DNA of 64,000 nucleotides, taken from NCBI RefSeq assembly GCF_900112765.1, contig NZ_FOMZ01000004.1:173446-237445 (forward strand), given 5' to 3'. Made by a program: the position numbers and the translations under genes. Source of the DNA: Actinopolyspora alba (lineage in GTDB: Bacteria > Actinomycetota > Actinomycetes > Mycobacteriales > Pseudonocardiaceae). The notes under the pieces were generated by a model. It did no database searches. It worked only from the letters and a program-made list of their open reading frames with translations, and had not been told where the DNA came from. Each line of letters begins with the position of its first letter. Position 1 is the first letter of the stretch. Below are positions 17,697 to 27,902 of the stretch, in pieces.

Positions 17697-18509
17697 GTGC
17701 GCAGACCATCCCTTGTCGCTTCCGACGTCGACGGAACCCTGCTGGATCCCGCGGAGCGGGTCAGCGAACGCACCGCGCGCGGCGCGCGCGGCGTTCATGA
17801 CTCCGGAACTCCGTTCGTGCTGGTCACCGGCCGTCCACCTCGCTGGATCCCGCGAATCGTCGCGGGTCTCGGCGTGGCCGGGACGGTGGTGTGCTCCAAC
17901 GGGGCGGTGCTCTACGACGCGGCGGCGGACCGGGTGCTGCACAGCACGGCGATCGAACCGACGACCCTGCGGGAGGTGACCGGCGAGCTGCGCGACGCCT
18001 TACCGGGTTGTTCCTTCGGGGTGGAGCGTTCCACCAGCGGCGCGCACGACCGGTTGGACCAGCAGTTCATCGCCGAGTCCGCGTTCCACCGCTGCTGGCC
18101 CAACCCGGACCTGCGCATCGCCGCGCGGGACGAACTGGTCGGTGTGCCGGTGGTGAAGCTGCTGGTCATGCACGAGCGGATGACCAGCGCCGAGATGGCG
18201 CCCGTCGCGGAGGAACTGATCGGGGGACGGCTGGGGGTCACCTACTCCACCGGCGCCGGGCTGCTGGAGCTGTCCGCGCCGGGCGTGAACAAGGCGGCGG
18301 GACTCGCGCGAGTGGCCGAGCAGCTGGCGGCTGATCCCCGCGACGTCATCGCGTTCGGCGACATGCCCAACGACATCCCCATGCTGGAGTGGGCTGGGCA
18401 CGGCGTGGCGGTCGGCAACGCGCACCCCGATGTTCGCCAGGTCGCCGACGAGGTGACCACGAGCAACACCCACGACGGGGTGGCAACCGTGCTCGAACGC
18501 TGGTGGTGA
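17697..18509 (+). CDS. HAD-family hydrolase, Cof type
   Basis: A 270-residue phosphatase with motif I ASDVDGTLLD (residues 8-17), motif II VTGRPPRW and motif IV GDMPNDIPML; the type IIB cap lies between. Cof-type HADs dephosphorylate sugar phosphates or flavin nucleotides. A much longer open frame running in from 16641 overlaps the LLM gene on the other strand and is a high-GC artefact; GTG 17697 is the real start. The gene sits in the order endonuclease, LLM, HAD, PGRP, glf near the galactan genes. Confidence 0.85.
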   Translation: MRRPSLVASDVDGTLLDPAERVSERTARGARGVHDSGTPFVLVTGRPPRWIPRIVAGLGVAGTVVCSNGAVLYDAAADRVLHSTAIEPTTLREVTGELRDALPGCSFGVERSTSGAHDRLDQQFIAESAFHRCWPNPDLRIAARDELVGVPVVKLLVMHERMTSAEMAPVAEELIGGRLGVTYSTGAGLLELSAPGVNKAAGLARVAEQLAADPRDVIAFGDMPNDIPMLEWAGHGVAVGNAHPDVRQVADEVTTSNTHDGVATVLERWW

Positions 18510-18544
18510 ACTCCTGCTGTCGGCGGCTCGGTTTGCGTGGCGGT

Positions 18545-18653
18545 GCGGGTGGCGGAGCCTCTCGCACGGCTCTCGCCGCGGGTGCCCCGACATCGGGTAG
18601 CGACCTACACGACGTCGGGGCCGTCCTCGCGAGAGCCGCACGCGAGAACCCGC
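18545..18653 (+). repeat. B-family nested hairpin, copy 3 (best-formed)
   Basis: Successive pairs are GCGGGT/ACCCGC (18545, 18648), TCTCGC/GCGAGA, CGGCTCTCGC/GCGAGAGCCG (18567, 18629), CCCCGAC/GTCGGGG (18585, 18614), and an apex GTAGCGACCTAC (18597-18608) that can itself pair. The whole 109 bp would fold as one long interrupted stem in RNA or cruciform DNA. Confidence 0.75.
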
Positions 18654-18710
18654 TGCGGCGCCGATGGCGAGAACGGTCGGAGCGCGGCCCGTGCCGTCCC
18701 ACAGCCCGGC

Positions 18711-18861
18711 GATTTCGTGGGAAATCGACGGCCGCCCCAAGCCGGACCGCCGTACGCACCGGGGCCCTTGCCCAGTGGCGCGGCGATTTCGCGAGAAATT
18801 GCCGCCAACTGGGGCCGCACCGGGGCACCGGGGTACCGGGGCGTCAATTTCGCGAGAAATT
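18711..18861. repeat. C-family palindromes, copies 5 to 7
   Basis: GATTTCGTGGGAAATC at 18711-18726, GATTTCGCGAGAAATT at 18785-18800 and AATTTCGCGAGAAATT at 18846-18861. The arms co-vary (GATTTC/GAAATC, AATTTC/GAAATT) so pairing is kept. Spacing is about 61-74 bp. Confidence 0.75.
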
Positions 18862-18880
18862 GCCGCCCCCGCACCGCTTG

Positions 18881-19966
18881 TCAAGTGGCAGCGGCTACTG
18901 ATTCCTGTCTGATGGTGTCCATCCGGGCGTAGACGTTGTCGCCGGGGCAGGCGGTCTCGCCGACGTCGCGGTGGGTGAAAATCCTGGGCAACGTGACCGA
19001 GGTGCCCTCGGGATACTTGTTCCCCTTGCCTCCCCCGGAAACCAGCGTGGTCTGCCCCAGCGGATCACGGCCGACGGTGCCGAGCTTCCAGCCCGCGATC
19101 CGTCCGGTCGAACGCAGCGCGCTCTCGGTCGGATAGGCGGTCTCGAAGTTGCCGATCAGCGCCACCCCGAAGGTCTGACCGTTGAATCCCTTGGTGTGGC
19201 CACCCACGACGTGGCGTCGCAGTCCGTCGGTACGTCCGGCGAAGATCGTGCCGCACTTGTCCACCAGCGCGTGGTAGCCGATGTCGCCCCACCCGAGTTC
19301 CACGGCGTGGTAGTGATACAGCCCCCGGACCACCTCGGCGGAGCGCGCGCAGGTGTAGTCGTTCGTCTCCACGGTGTGATGCACGATCGCCGCCCGCGTG
19401 GTGGCCGAGTACTCCGGTGGCCAGCGCATCAGGCTCTCGTCGGCGCCCCACTCCGCTCGGGTCACCACCGGCGGCCGTGCGCTCCGCCGCTCGATTTCCG
19501 AACGCACCGGCTCCGTGCCCGGCGTGATCGCGATCAGTTCCAGCTCCCCGGTCACGTACTCGCCCGCCCGAACCGCGCGTATCCGGATGCGGGAGCTCGG
19601 CCCGGTCCACCAGGCACCGCTCGCGCCCGCCGCGCCGGACACATCGGTGCCGCCGTGTCCGGAGGAGCCCAGCGGCGACAGCTCGTGCCAGGAGCTCCAG
19701 CGCCCGTCCTGCCGGTACTGTGCCGCTGTTCGGTCCGGGGCTCTCCCGTCCCAGGTGACAGCGACCATGCTGAACCGCTTTCGGGTCCGCACCGTGCGTA
19801 CGCCCGGTGAGCTCCGTGTTCCCGGTGCATCGGACAGCGATCGGTGCACCGCCGTGGTTTCCCCGCGAGTCGGACTCGATCGTTCCGTGGTCGAACCGGC
19901 TGCGCCGGTGGTCAGCAGTGTGGTCGTGGCCAGTGCGATGGTTCCGACGATTAAGCCGCGGAGCAT
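18881..19966 (-). CDS. Secreted peptidoglycan-recognition-type N-acetylmuramoyl-L-alanine amidase
   Basis: A 361-residue protein with a signal peptide (residues 1-23), a beta-rich middle (about 60-145, WDGRAPDRTAAQYRQ) and a C-terminal PGRP/amidase_2 domain (about 165-350). Zinc ligands are visible in AIVHHTVETNDY and FTHRDVGETACPG; YHALVDKCGTIFAGR is the conserved core. It would cut the stem peptide from glycan outside the cell. Two cysteines in the amidase domain may pair. The gene is divergent from glf, as in mycobacteria. Confidence 0.9.
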   Translation of the reverse strand: MLRGLIVGTIALATTTLLTTGAAGSTTERSSPTRGETTAVHRSLSDAPGTRSSPGVRTVRTRKRFSMVAVTWDGRAPDRTAAQYRQDGRWSSWHELSPLGSSGHGGTDVSGAAGASGAWWTGPSSRIRIRAVRAGEYVTGELELIAITPGTEPVRSEIERRSARPPVVTRAEWGADESLMRWPPEYSATTRAAIVHHTVETNDYTCARSAEVVRGLYHYHAVELGWGDIGYHALVDKCGTIFAGRTDGLRRHVVGGHTKGFNGQTFGVALIGNFETAYPTESALRSTGRIAGWKLGTVGRDPLGQTTLVSGGGKGNKYPEGTSVTLPRIFTHRDVGETACPGDNVYARMDTIRQESVAAAT

Positions 19967-20125
19967 AGGTCGCCTCGCTCACATTGCCGGGAGCCCCGGA
20001 GGGTGGTTTTCGATGTGAGTTGTTCACACCTTCGCGGGGCAGTATGCGACCCGATAACTTCACGCGCCCGTCGAAGCCTCGTTATCCGAAACCACGATCG
20101 CGAAACCGACACGATCAGTCGCTGA

Positions 20126-21361
<1,236 letters not shown>

Positions 21362-21362
21362 C

Positions 21363-23414
21363 GTGACTGACCGGACTTCTCCGACCGAGCCTGACCTGGC
21401 CGAGTCGGATCAGTTGGAGCAGGACGCCGCGGAGCGGGACTCCTCGGAACAGGACACGACGGCTTCCGGGACGGAGAGTGACTCCGCACAGGCCGTGGGT
21501 GAGAGCAAACTCGCCGACTCGGCCACGGTCCGTACCGGCGGCAAGCGGATCGGGGCGGAACAGGTGCTGCAGCGGGTGTTGCTCCCCCGCCCGGAGGACC
21601 CGATGGACGCCCGTCCGCTCTACCTCGACGAGCCGGAAGCCGCTTCGCAGCACGCCACCGTGTTGTCCCGCCGATCGCTGCGTGTTCCGGTACACACCAA
21701 CATCTCGTTCGCCTCGTACTTCAACGCGTTCCCCGCCAGTTACTGGAAGCGCTGGACGAAGCTGAACGAGGTCGTGCTGCGGCTCAAGGTTCGTGGCTCG
21801 GGCAGGCTGGACGTTTACCGCTCCAAGCCGAACGGCGACATCGTGCACCTGGAGGGAACGGCCGTATCCAGTCCGAAGTCCTGGCGCCGGCTGGAGTTCC
21901 GCATCTCGCTCAAGCCCTTCGAGGACGGCGGCTGGATCTGGTTCGACCTGTTCACCAACGAGGGTGACATCGAGCTGGACGAAGCGGCTTGGACCACCGA
22001 CCTCAAACTGCCGAAGCAGCGGGTGGTGGTGGGTACGACCACCATGCGCCCGGAGGACTGCGTGCAGACACTGCAGACGCTGGGCGAGGACTCGCAGGTC
22101 CTCGATCTCGTCGAACGTGTGGTGGTGGCCGATCAGGGGGCGCAGAAGATCCGCGAGACCGAGGGCTTCGACGAGGCCGCTCGTCGGATCGGCGACAAGC
22201 TCCACGTCATCGAACAGCCCAACCTCGGTGGTTCCGGCGGGTTCACCCGCGTGATGTACGAGGGGATTTACAACTCCGACGCCGAACAAGTGATGCTGTT
22301 CGACGACGACATCGCGATGGAACCCGACGGTGTCCTGCGCTCCAACGCCTTCGCGCGTGCGTCGGTGCAGCCTGTGGTGGTCGGCGGGCACATGCTCAAT
22401 CTCCAGGCCAGGTCACGGCTGCACACGATGGGTGAGGTCGTCGATCTCGGTGCCGCGATGTGGCGTGCCGCACCCGGAGCCGCCACCGACCACGACTTCG
22501 CCCAGTACCCGCTGCGCAAGAGCAAGAAGCTGCACAAGCTCATCCATTCCACCTACAACGGGTGGTGGATGTGCCTGTTCCCGAGGGAAGTCATCGAGCG
22601 GACGGGTCTGCCACTGCCGCTCTTCCTCAAGTGGGACGACGCCGAGTATCACCTGCGCGCGGGCGAACGCGGCTATCCGACCGTCTCGCTGCCCGGGGCC
22701 GCCGTCTGGCACATGCCCTGGACGGACAAGAACGACGCGACGGACTGGACGGCCTACTTCCACACCCGCAACAGGCTCATCCTCGCCGCGCTGCACAGCC
22801 CGGACGACGTGCGCAAGAACCTGGTCAAGCAGAGCCTGAAGCTCACGCTGCGACACCTGTTCTCCATGGAGTACTCCACGGTCGCGGTGCAGCTCAAGGC
22901 CGTCGAGGACTTCCTGGCCGGGCCCGAGGGGCTCTTCGACAGCCTGCGAACCGCCTTACCGGAGGTCCGCAAGCTGCGTGAGCACTACTCCGACGCGCAG
23001 ACCTACTCCTCCGCCCGGGAACTACCGACTCCCTCCGCCAATCCCGCCATGGCCGAAGCGCTGTTGGATCCGCCGGTACACCCGGTGCGGATAGCCAAGC
23101 GTGCCTCCCAGGCGTTGCTGCACAACCTCAAGGCCCCCGATCCGAACGCCAAGCAACGGCCGCAGCTGAACATCCCGTCCTCGAACGCGCTCTGGTTCCT
23201 GCTCGGCGCGCTGGACAGTGCCACCGTATCCACCGCGGACGGGAGCGGTACCGTGTTCCGGCGACGCGACCCGGACGAGTTCCGCAGGCTCGGCAGGCGG
23301 GCTCTGGCCGACTACCGCAAGCTCGTCAGTGAGTGGCCCCGGCTGCGTGACGCTTACCGCCAGGCGCTGCCGGAACTGACCAGTCCGGAGTCCTGGAAGC
23401 GGATGTACGAGTGA
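21363..23414 (+). CDS. glfT2: Galactofuranosyltransferase GlfT2
   Basis: A 683-residue GT2 polymerase that elongates the galactan chain on the inner membrane face. An acidic, disordered stretch of about 60 residues comes first; then a beta domain (about 90-215), the GT-A catalytic domain with LFDDDIAMEPDG (metal-binding DDD), the KWDDAEYHLRAGERGYP segment with the catalytic acid, and AAVWHMPW. The C-terminal helical part ends ESWKRMYE. It is about 45 residues longer than the mycobacterial enzyme, mostly from the N-terminal acidic tail. Confidence 0.95.
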   Translation: MTDRTSPTEPDLAESDQLEQDAAERDSSEQDTTASGTESDSAQAVGESKLADSATVRTGGKRIGAEQVLQRVLLPRPEDPMDARPLYLDEPEAASQHATVLSRRSLRVPVHTNISFASYFNAFPASYWKRWTKLNEVVLRLKVRGSGRLDVYRSKPNGDIVHLEGTAVSSPKSWRRLEFRISLKPFEDGGWIWFDLFTNEGDIELDEAAWTTDLKLPKQRVVVGTTTMRPEDCVQTLQTLGEDSQVLDLVERVVVADQGAQKIRETEGFDEAARRIGDKLHVIEQPNLGGSGGFTRVMYEGIYNSDAEQVMLFDDDIAMEPDGVLRSNAFARASVQPVVVGGHMLNLQARSRLHTMGEVVDLGAAMWRAAPGAATDHDFAQYPLRKSKKLHKLIHSTYNGWWMCLFPREVIERTGLPLPLFLKWDDAEYHLRAGERGYPTVSLPGAAVWHMPWTDKNDATDWTAYFHTRNRLILAALHSPDDVRKNLVKQSLKLTLRHLFSMEYSTVAVQLKAVEDFLAGPEGLFDSLRTALPEVRKLREHYSDAQTYSSARELPTPSANPAMAEALLDPPVHPVRIAKRASQALLHNLKAPDPNAKQRPQLNIPSSNALWFLLGALDSATVSTADGSGTVFRRRDPDEFRRLGRRALADYRKLVSEWPRLRDAYRQALPELTSPESWKRMYE

Positions 23415-23532
23415 TTCGAAGTGAACCCGAGCGTCGGGCACTGCCGGGTGCGCGGATCCGGGACCGGAACACCGGTCCCGGACGGGCACCCGGCGTGGAC
23501 GCACCTCGGCAGGAGAGGGAGCCGGAGACGAA

Positions 23533-24123
23533 GTGGACGGAGAGCTGACCACCGTGGCAACCGAGCCGATCGAGCCGGAGCAGGCCACGGAGGAGAAACC
23601 GCCCGCTGCGGTCACGGCCGAGACCACCGCGGTGCGTCGGGTTCAGAGCGTGCTGGCAGTACAGCCGGTAGTTACCCTCGCGAAGGGCATGTCCAAATTC
23701 GGTGACCACGCACTCGGCTGGCTTGCGGTCGGGGCGGTCGGGGCGATCACCGACCGCCGACGTCGTCGTGAGTGGGTGTTGGCGGCCGCCGGTGTCGCCG
23801 CTTCGCACGGCGCCTCGATCGCGGTCAAGCGCCTTGTGCGGCGCAGACGCCCCAGTGACCCGGGTATCCGGGTGCTGGTCGACACCCCCAGCCGGTTGAG
23901 TTTCCCCTCCTCGCACGCCACTTCGACGACCACGGCCGCGATTCTCTACGGCAGGTTGCTCGGACGCGGCGGGCTGGGACCGGTGGTGGTGCCGCCGATG
24001 ATGGTCAGCCGCCTGGTGCTCGGTGTTCACTATCCGAGTGACGTGCTCGTCGGCTCGGGGCTCGGTGGTGCGGTCGCACTGGGCGTACGTCGATACGTCG
24101 AGCGGCGGAGGAACCGTGTCTGA
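23533..24123 (+). CDS. PAP2-family phosphatase, probable decaprenyl-phosphoryl-5-phosphoribose phosphatase
   Basis: A 196-residue membrane phosphatase with the three PAP2 motifs: KRLVRRRRPSDPG, SFPSSHATSTT and SRLVLGVHYPSDVLVG. The position between glfT2 and ubiA matches the mycobacterial gene assigned to removing the 5-phosphate from decaprenyl-phosphoryl-phosphoribose. The first 35 residues are acidic and disordered. GTG 23533 is the start. Its last codons overlap the start of ubiA by 8 nt. Confidence 0.88.
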   Translation: MDGELTTVATEPIEPEQATEEKPPAAVTAETTAVRRVQSVLAVQPVVTLAKGMSKFGDHALGWLAVGAVGAITDRRRRREWVLAAAGVAASHGASIAVKRLVRRRRPSDPGIRVLVDTPSRLSFPSSHATSTTTAAILYGRLLGRGGLGPVVVPPMMVSRLVLGVHYPSDVLVGSGLGGAVALGVRRYVERRRNRV

Positions 24124-25372
24124 CAGGAACGAGGTCGATTCACGGTCCCAGGAGGAGAGCACTCCGGGAACCAACGACGGACAGCGGTCCGAACGGTCGG
24201 CGACGACCCCCGCTTCCGGTGGCGGCGTCGACACCGCCACCACCGAATGGGAAGCCGAGGCCGAACGTGACGCCGAGCCCTCGGCCGCCGAGGTGGACTC
24301 CGCGGATACCGAGGAGGCCGTGCGGGACGACTCCGAAGGACTGATCGGCTCGGAGGCGGGCGGTGAGGCCGGTGCGTTGGAGGACCGGTTCATCGGAGAC
24401 ACGGCGACCACGGACTCGGGCGGGGCAACGACCGCCCCGGGATCGCACCAGGACAAGTCCTCGGATACCTACCACGCGAGGGTGATCGCCGCCGCGGGAA
24501 CTCCGACCGGGCTGGTCAACGGACTGCTCAAGGAGCTGCGGCCGAAACAGTGGGTCAAGAACATCCTGGTGCTGGCCGCACCGTTCAGCGCGGGCGAGCT
24601 GTGGGCGGTTCCGACCCTGCTCGACGCGGCCGTGGCCTTCGTGGTCTTCTCGATGGCCGCTTCGGGGATCTACTTCATCAACGACGCTCTCGACGTCGAG
24701 TCCGACCGGGCGCACCCGACCAAGCGAAACCGGCCGATCGCGGCGGGGTTGATTCCGCTGCCGGTGGCCTACGCGGTGTGCGGGTTGTTGCTCGTCGGCT
24801 CGCTGGTCATATCCGGCCTGATGAGCATGGGGCTGTTGGCGGTGATGGCCGTCTACGTCGCCGTGCAGCTCGGCTACTGCTTCGGACTCAAGCACCAGCC
24901 GGTGATCGACCTGTGCATAGTGGCCTCCGGCTTCCTGCTGCGCGCGGTGGCGGGCGGCGCCGCCGCCGGGCTGGAGATCACCCAGTGGTTCTACATCGTG
25001 GTCGCTTTCGGTTCGCTGTTCATGGTGGCGGGCAAGCGCTACGCGGAGGTCAAGCTCGCCAACGAGACCGGAGCCAAGATCCGCAAGTCGCTGCGGGCCT
25101 ACTCCGCCTCGTACCTGCGGTTCGTCTGGGCCATCTCGGCCGCGATCATGATCATGTCCTACAGCCTGTGGGCCTACGACATCCGGCAGGAGGACAACTC
25201 GATCTGGGGAGTGGTGTCGATCATTCCCTTCGTGATCGGCATCCTGCGCTACGCGGTGGACGTGGACAAGGGCGTGGCCGGTGAGCCGGAGGAAGTGGCC
25301 CTCAAGGACAAGGTGCTGCTGGTACTGTTCGGCATACTCGCCTGGTGTCTCTTCCTCGCCTTCTACCTCTGA
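24116..25372 (+). CDS. ubiA: Decaprenyl-phosphate phosphoribosyltransferase (UbiA family)
   Basis: A 418-residue UbiA-superfamily membrane enzyme that attaches 5-phosphoribose to decaprenyl phosphate, the first step to the arabinan donor DPA. Residues 1-130 are very acidic and disordered; the enzyme core begins KELRPKQWVKNILVLAAPF and has the prenyl-diphosphate motif NDALDVESDRAHPTKRNRP (about residue 200) and further helices up to the C-terminus. The mycobacterial enzyme is about 300 residues, so the tail is an added feature. Start GTG 24116 overlaps the PAP2 gene. Confidence 0.92.
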   Translation: MSDRNEVDSRSQEESTPGTNDGQRSERSATTPASGGGVDTATTEWEAEAERDAEPSAAEVDSADTEEAVRDDSEGLIGSEAGGEAGALEDRFIGDTATTDSGGATTAPGSHQDKSSDTYHARVIAAAGTPTGLVNGLLKELRPKQWVKNILVLAAPFSAGELWAVPTLLDAAVAFVVFSMAASGIYFINDALDVESDRAHPTKRNRPIAAGLIPLPVAYAVCGLLLVGSLVISGLMSMGLLAVMAVYVAVQLGYCFGLKHQPVIDLCIVASGFLLRAVAGGAAAGLEITQWFYIVVAFGSLFMVAGKRYAEVKLANETGAKIRKSLRAYSASYLRFVWAISAAIMIMSYSLWAYDIRQEDNSIWGVVSIIPFVIGILRYAVDVDKGVAGEPEEVALKDKVLLVLFGILAWCLFLAFYL

Positions 25373-25402
25373 GAATCACTCTGGGAGTTGCGTGTCTGGT
25401 CG

Positions 25403-25512
25403 GTTAGCCGGCACGTGAGTCGGCGCCTTGCGGCGTTGGGCCGGCTCTTGAGCAGCGACCTACGCGGCGAGCGGCCCGGCCTCGCAATGCATCCGACTCA
25501 CGCACCGGAGAC
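25403..25512 (+). repeat. A-family structured repeat, copy 2
   Basis: Differs from copy 1 (5131-5240) at only a few bases. It contains GTGAGTCGG and CCGACTCAC ends and the AGCGACCTACGCGGCG apex region. Confidence 0.75.
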
Positions 25513-25579
25513 ACGCGCGCTGCTCACGTGGGAAGACGAGTGGTGCGGCCTCGCGACTCGGCTGCCGTAGTTGGTTTCG

Positions 25580-25692
25580 TGGCGGAACCTCGCCGCACGG
25601 CTCTCGCTGCGGGGCCGGCGACATCGGGTAGCGACCTACACAACGTCTCCGGCGTCCTCGCGAGAACCGCACGCGAGAACCCGCTGCGGCGC
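25580..25692 (+). repeat. B-family nested hairpin, copy 4
   Basis: Same layout as copy 3, with the inner stem changed from CCCCGAC/GTCGGGG to GCCGGCGAC/GTCTCCGGC; the loop GTAGCGACCTAC is unchanged. An outer GCGAGAACCCGCTGCGGCGCC tail is shared. Confidence 0.7.
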
Positions 25693-25780
25693 CGATCGCG
25701 AGAGTGGTAGGGGTTGAGCACCGGGGACACGTGCGCTGCGACCCGCATGGTCACTTCCCGACGGCGGTGCCGAGGGCGGC

Positions 25781-25868
25781 GATTTCGCGAGAAATCGACG
25801 GCCACCCCAGGCCGGACCGCCGTACGCACCGGGCCTTCGCCCACCGGCGCGGCGATTTCGCGAGAAAT
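25781..25868. repeat. C-family palindromes, copies 8 and 9
   Basis: Exact GATTTCGCGAGAAATC at 25781-25796 and 25853-25868, both followed by GACG. Confidence 0.8.
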
Positions 25869-25893
25869 CGACGCGGGCCGGTGCGGGCACTGT

Positions 25894-26403
25894 TCACCCT
25901 TCCGAGGCGACCGGCAGGGATCGGCCGTCGGTTATCCGCAGCAGCTCGTCATGGGTGGTGGGAAACACCGTTCGGGGCGTGCCACCCGCGGCCCAGATCC
26001 GTTCGTAGTCCGCCAGCGCGCTGTCGACAACCGTCGGCAGCGCTTCGGGATGTCCCAGCGGGGCCACCCCGCCGATCGCCTGACCGGTGGCCCGACGAAC
26101 CCGCTCCGGCTTGGCGCGGATGAGCGGTTGCCAACCCAGTCGCAGGGCCAGCGCTTCCGTGTCCACCCGGTGACGCCCACTGGTCAGCACCAGGACCGGC
26201 TCCTCGCCGGAGAGGAAGACCAGGCTGCCCGCGATAGCGCCCGTCTCGCAGCCGAGCGCGGCCGCGGCATCGGCGGCGGTCCTGGTCGATCCCGGCATTT
26301 CCCGGATCTCGCCCGGCACACCGACTGCCCGGAGCCGACGGGCAACCTCTTTGCTGCGTTCGGGGAGCATGCTCTCCGAGGACGCGGTCGTCTCCGACTG
26401 CAC
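25894..26403 (-). CDS. YbaK/EbsC-type aminoacyl-tRNA deacylase-like protein
   Basis: A 169-residue single-domain protein of the YbaK/ProXp family: ARRLRAVGVPGEIREMPGSTRTAADAAAALG, then AIAGSLVFLSGEEPVLVLTSGRHRVD and ATGQAIGGVAPLGHP (about residue 115), the conserved substrate pocket. Members hydrolyse mischarged aminoacyl-tRNAs, typically on tRNA-Pro. GTG 26403 is preceded by GGAGG at 8 nt; ATG 26370 is an internal alternative. It is divergent from the nitroreductase gene. Confidence 0.88.
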   Translation of the reverse strand: MQSETTASSESMLPERSKEVARRLRAVGVPGEIREMPGSTRTAADAAAALGCETGAIAGSLVFLSGEEPVLVLTSGRHRVDTEALALRLGWQPLIRAKPERVRRATGQAIGGVAPLGHPEALPTVVDSALADYERIWAAGGTPRTVFPTTHDELLRITDGRSLPVASEG

Positions 26404-26485
26404 GCGGCGAACCTCCGTACGGTTTTTCGGCGCATTGGGCCGACCTCTCGCGACAGTTCGCACCCTAGCGCACCATACTTCGATC

Positions 26486-27025
26486 GTGACCGAATCACCC
26501 GGGCGTGGTGCCCTTTTCCCGGAGTCGTTGGAGATGCTGCGCGGGTTGCGCGCCAGCCGCTGGTTCACCGATGCCGAGGTGACCGCGACGGATCTGCGCC
26601 GGATACTCGAGGTGGCCCGTTGGACGGGTTCCGCGCGTAATCGTCAACCGTGGCGGGTGCACACCGTTCGCGACGCGGACACCCGTGCCGAACTGGGACG
26701 CTGCGGCGACTACGCCCTGCACCTCGCACAGGCACCTGTGGTGATCCTGCTGGCGTTGGATCGCGGCGGGGCGGACGCCGAGTTCGACGGAGGCAGGTTC
26801 GCACAGACACTCATCGCGGCGGCGGGCGCGTTCGGACTCGGCTGCTGCCCGGCGACGTTCTTCCCCGCGGTCAACGCCGAGCGGGCCACCGCGATCGCCG
26901 GGTTCGAGGAGCCGTGGTCGGTGCGTACCGGGATCGCGTTGGGATGGCCCGCGCCCGCGCCTACCGGCAGGTCCGCGATTCCGCGGGGCAGGTTGCCGTT
27001 GGACACCCTCTGGTCGGGGGAATGA
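26486..27025 (+). CDS. Nitroreductase-family protein
   Basis: A 179-residue FMN-binding oxidoreductase-type protein with LRASRWFTDAEVTATDLRRILEVARWTGSARNRQPWR (about residues 20-57), the conserved FMN-binding start of the family, and GAFGLGCCPATFFP (about 112-125). The C-terminus is short. GTG 26486 lacks a Shine-Dalgarno. The substrate is unknown; it may be coregulated with the divergent deacylase gene through the 82 bp between them. Confidence 0.82.
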   Translation: MTESPGRGALFPESLEMLRGLRASRWFTDAEVTATDLRRILEVARWTGSARNRQPWRVHTVRDADTRAELGRCGDYALHLAQAPVVILLALDRGGADAEFDGGRFAQTLIAAAGAFGLGCCPATFFPAVNAERATAIAGFEEPWSVRTGIALGWPAPAPTGRSAIPRGRLPLDTLWSGE

Positions 27026-27141
27026 GCCTGGTCAGGGGAGTGAGCGCCGCTCAAGCGGCCCGACGCGGCAGGCGTCGCATCACGTAACAGCCACCGGTCC
27101 ACCAGCGCGAACCGGGCCGCGGACGCTGTCGGTAGTACCTG

Positions 27142-27723
27142 TCAGTAGTAGGAGTACTCCGGCAGGGGTTGCCCGGAAACCTTGCGCAGCACGTCCGCGA
27201 CATTCTGCATCCACCACACGGCGAACCGGGCGGGCGTGAGCGGATCGCTCCAGTCCGCGGTCTTGTCGAAGTGCTCGTCGATGGGGGCGCAACCGGGGCC
27301 GAGCACGCCGTGCTCCACGCCGTAGGCGATGCGCATGTTCACCAGTACCCAGAACCACGCCTCGACCTGCTCGGCGTTGTGCAGCACCAGCTGCTCGCCC
27401 GTGGCGGGCAGGGTGCGCAACACGACGTCGGCGTCCTCGCGGAGCCGATTGATCAGATCGGCCTCCAGCCAACCGCGCAACGCGTCGTCGTCCACGGGAT
27501 CGCACCAACTGTCGCGCAGCGCGCGGAGCATGGTCGAGTCCAGTGGTGTGACCGGCAGCGGCAACGAGAGCCGCTCACACAGCCAGTCGTATTCGCGGTA
27601 TTCGTCCAACCTTCCCTGGACGAGTTCCCGATATCGTGGCAGTGAAGCGCGTAGCCACTTGAACATGGTCGAATCGAACTCAGCGACCAGCGTGTTATCC
27701 ACAATGGAGCACTTCACGGCCAT
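27142..27723 (-). CDS. Uncharacterised protein
   Basis: A 193-residue soluble protein, not firmly recognised. It is acidic and helical, with Trp-rich segments: STMFKWLRASLPRYRELV, then DADVVLRTLPATGEQLVL and AWFWVLVNMRIAYGVEHG. The layout, with two helical halves joined by a loop, resembles DUF2017-type actinobacterial proteins, at low confidence. ATG 27723 follows GGGAG at good spacing; a longer frame to 27804 has no ribosome site. It ends SYY. No signal peptide. Confidence 0.55.
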   Translation of the reverse strand: MAVKCSIVDNTLVAEFDSTMFKWLRASLPRYRELVQGRLDEYREYDWLCERLSLPLPVTPLDSTMLRALRDSWCDPVDDDALRGWLEADLINRLREDADVVLRTLPATGEQLVLHNAEQVEAWFWVLVNMRIAYGVEHGVLGPGCAPIDEHFDKTADWSDPLTPARFAVWWMQNVADVLRKVSGQPLPEYSYY

Positions 27724-27902
27724 ATCCGAGTCTCCCATCGCCCCGGCCCCGAATCCACAGTCGATTCTCGCAGCCGACTCGACGGGAGTCACAACCGCAT
27801 CCACGATGCGATAGCGAGCGGTGTTTTCCGCCCGTTGCCCGGTCTCCCCCGGCGCTTCCGCACCGAAGGAGACCAGGTCGGCAACCCGGTGGAGAACACC
27901 GA

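Larger units (their letters stand above)
18510..18880. other. Gene-free 371 bp convergent junction made of repeats
   Basis: Between the 3' ends of the HAD and PGRP genes. It holds one complete B hairpin and three C palindromes; nothing in it looks coding. Confidence 0.7.
25373..25893. other. Gene-free 521 bp convergent junction with A, B and C repeats
   Basis: Between the 3' ends of ubiA and the YbaK-like gene. It contains, in order, a full A element, a full B hairpin, a linker similar to 5231-5290, and two exact C palindromes. It is the most complete repeat array in the window. Confidence 0.7.

Noticed and set aside
16641-18509. A 622-codon open frame spanning the LLM and HAD region
   Set aside because: Its first 350 codons lie antisense to the clear LLM oxidoreductase and have no ribosome site; only the HAD part from 17697 is a real gene.
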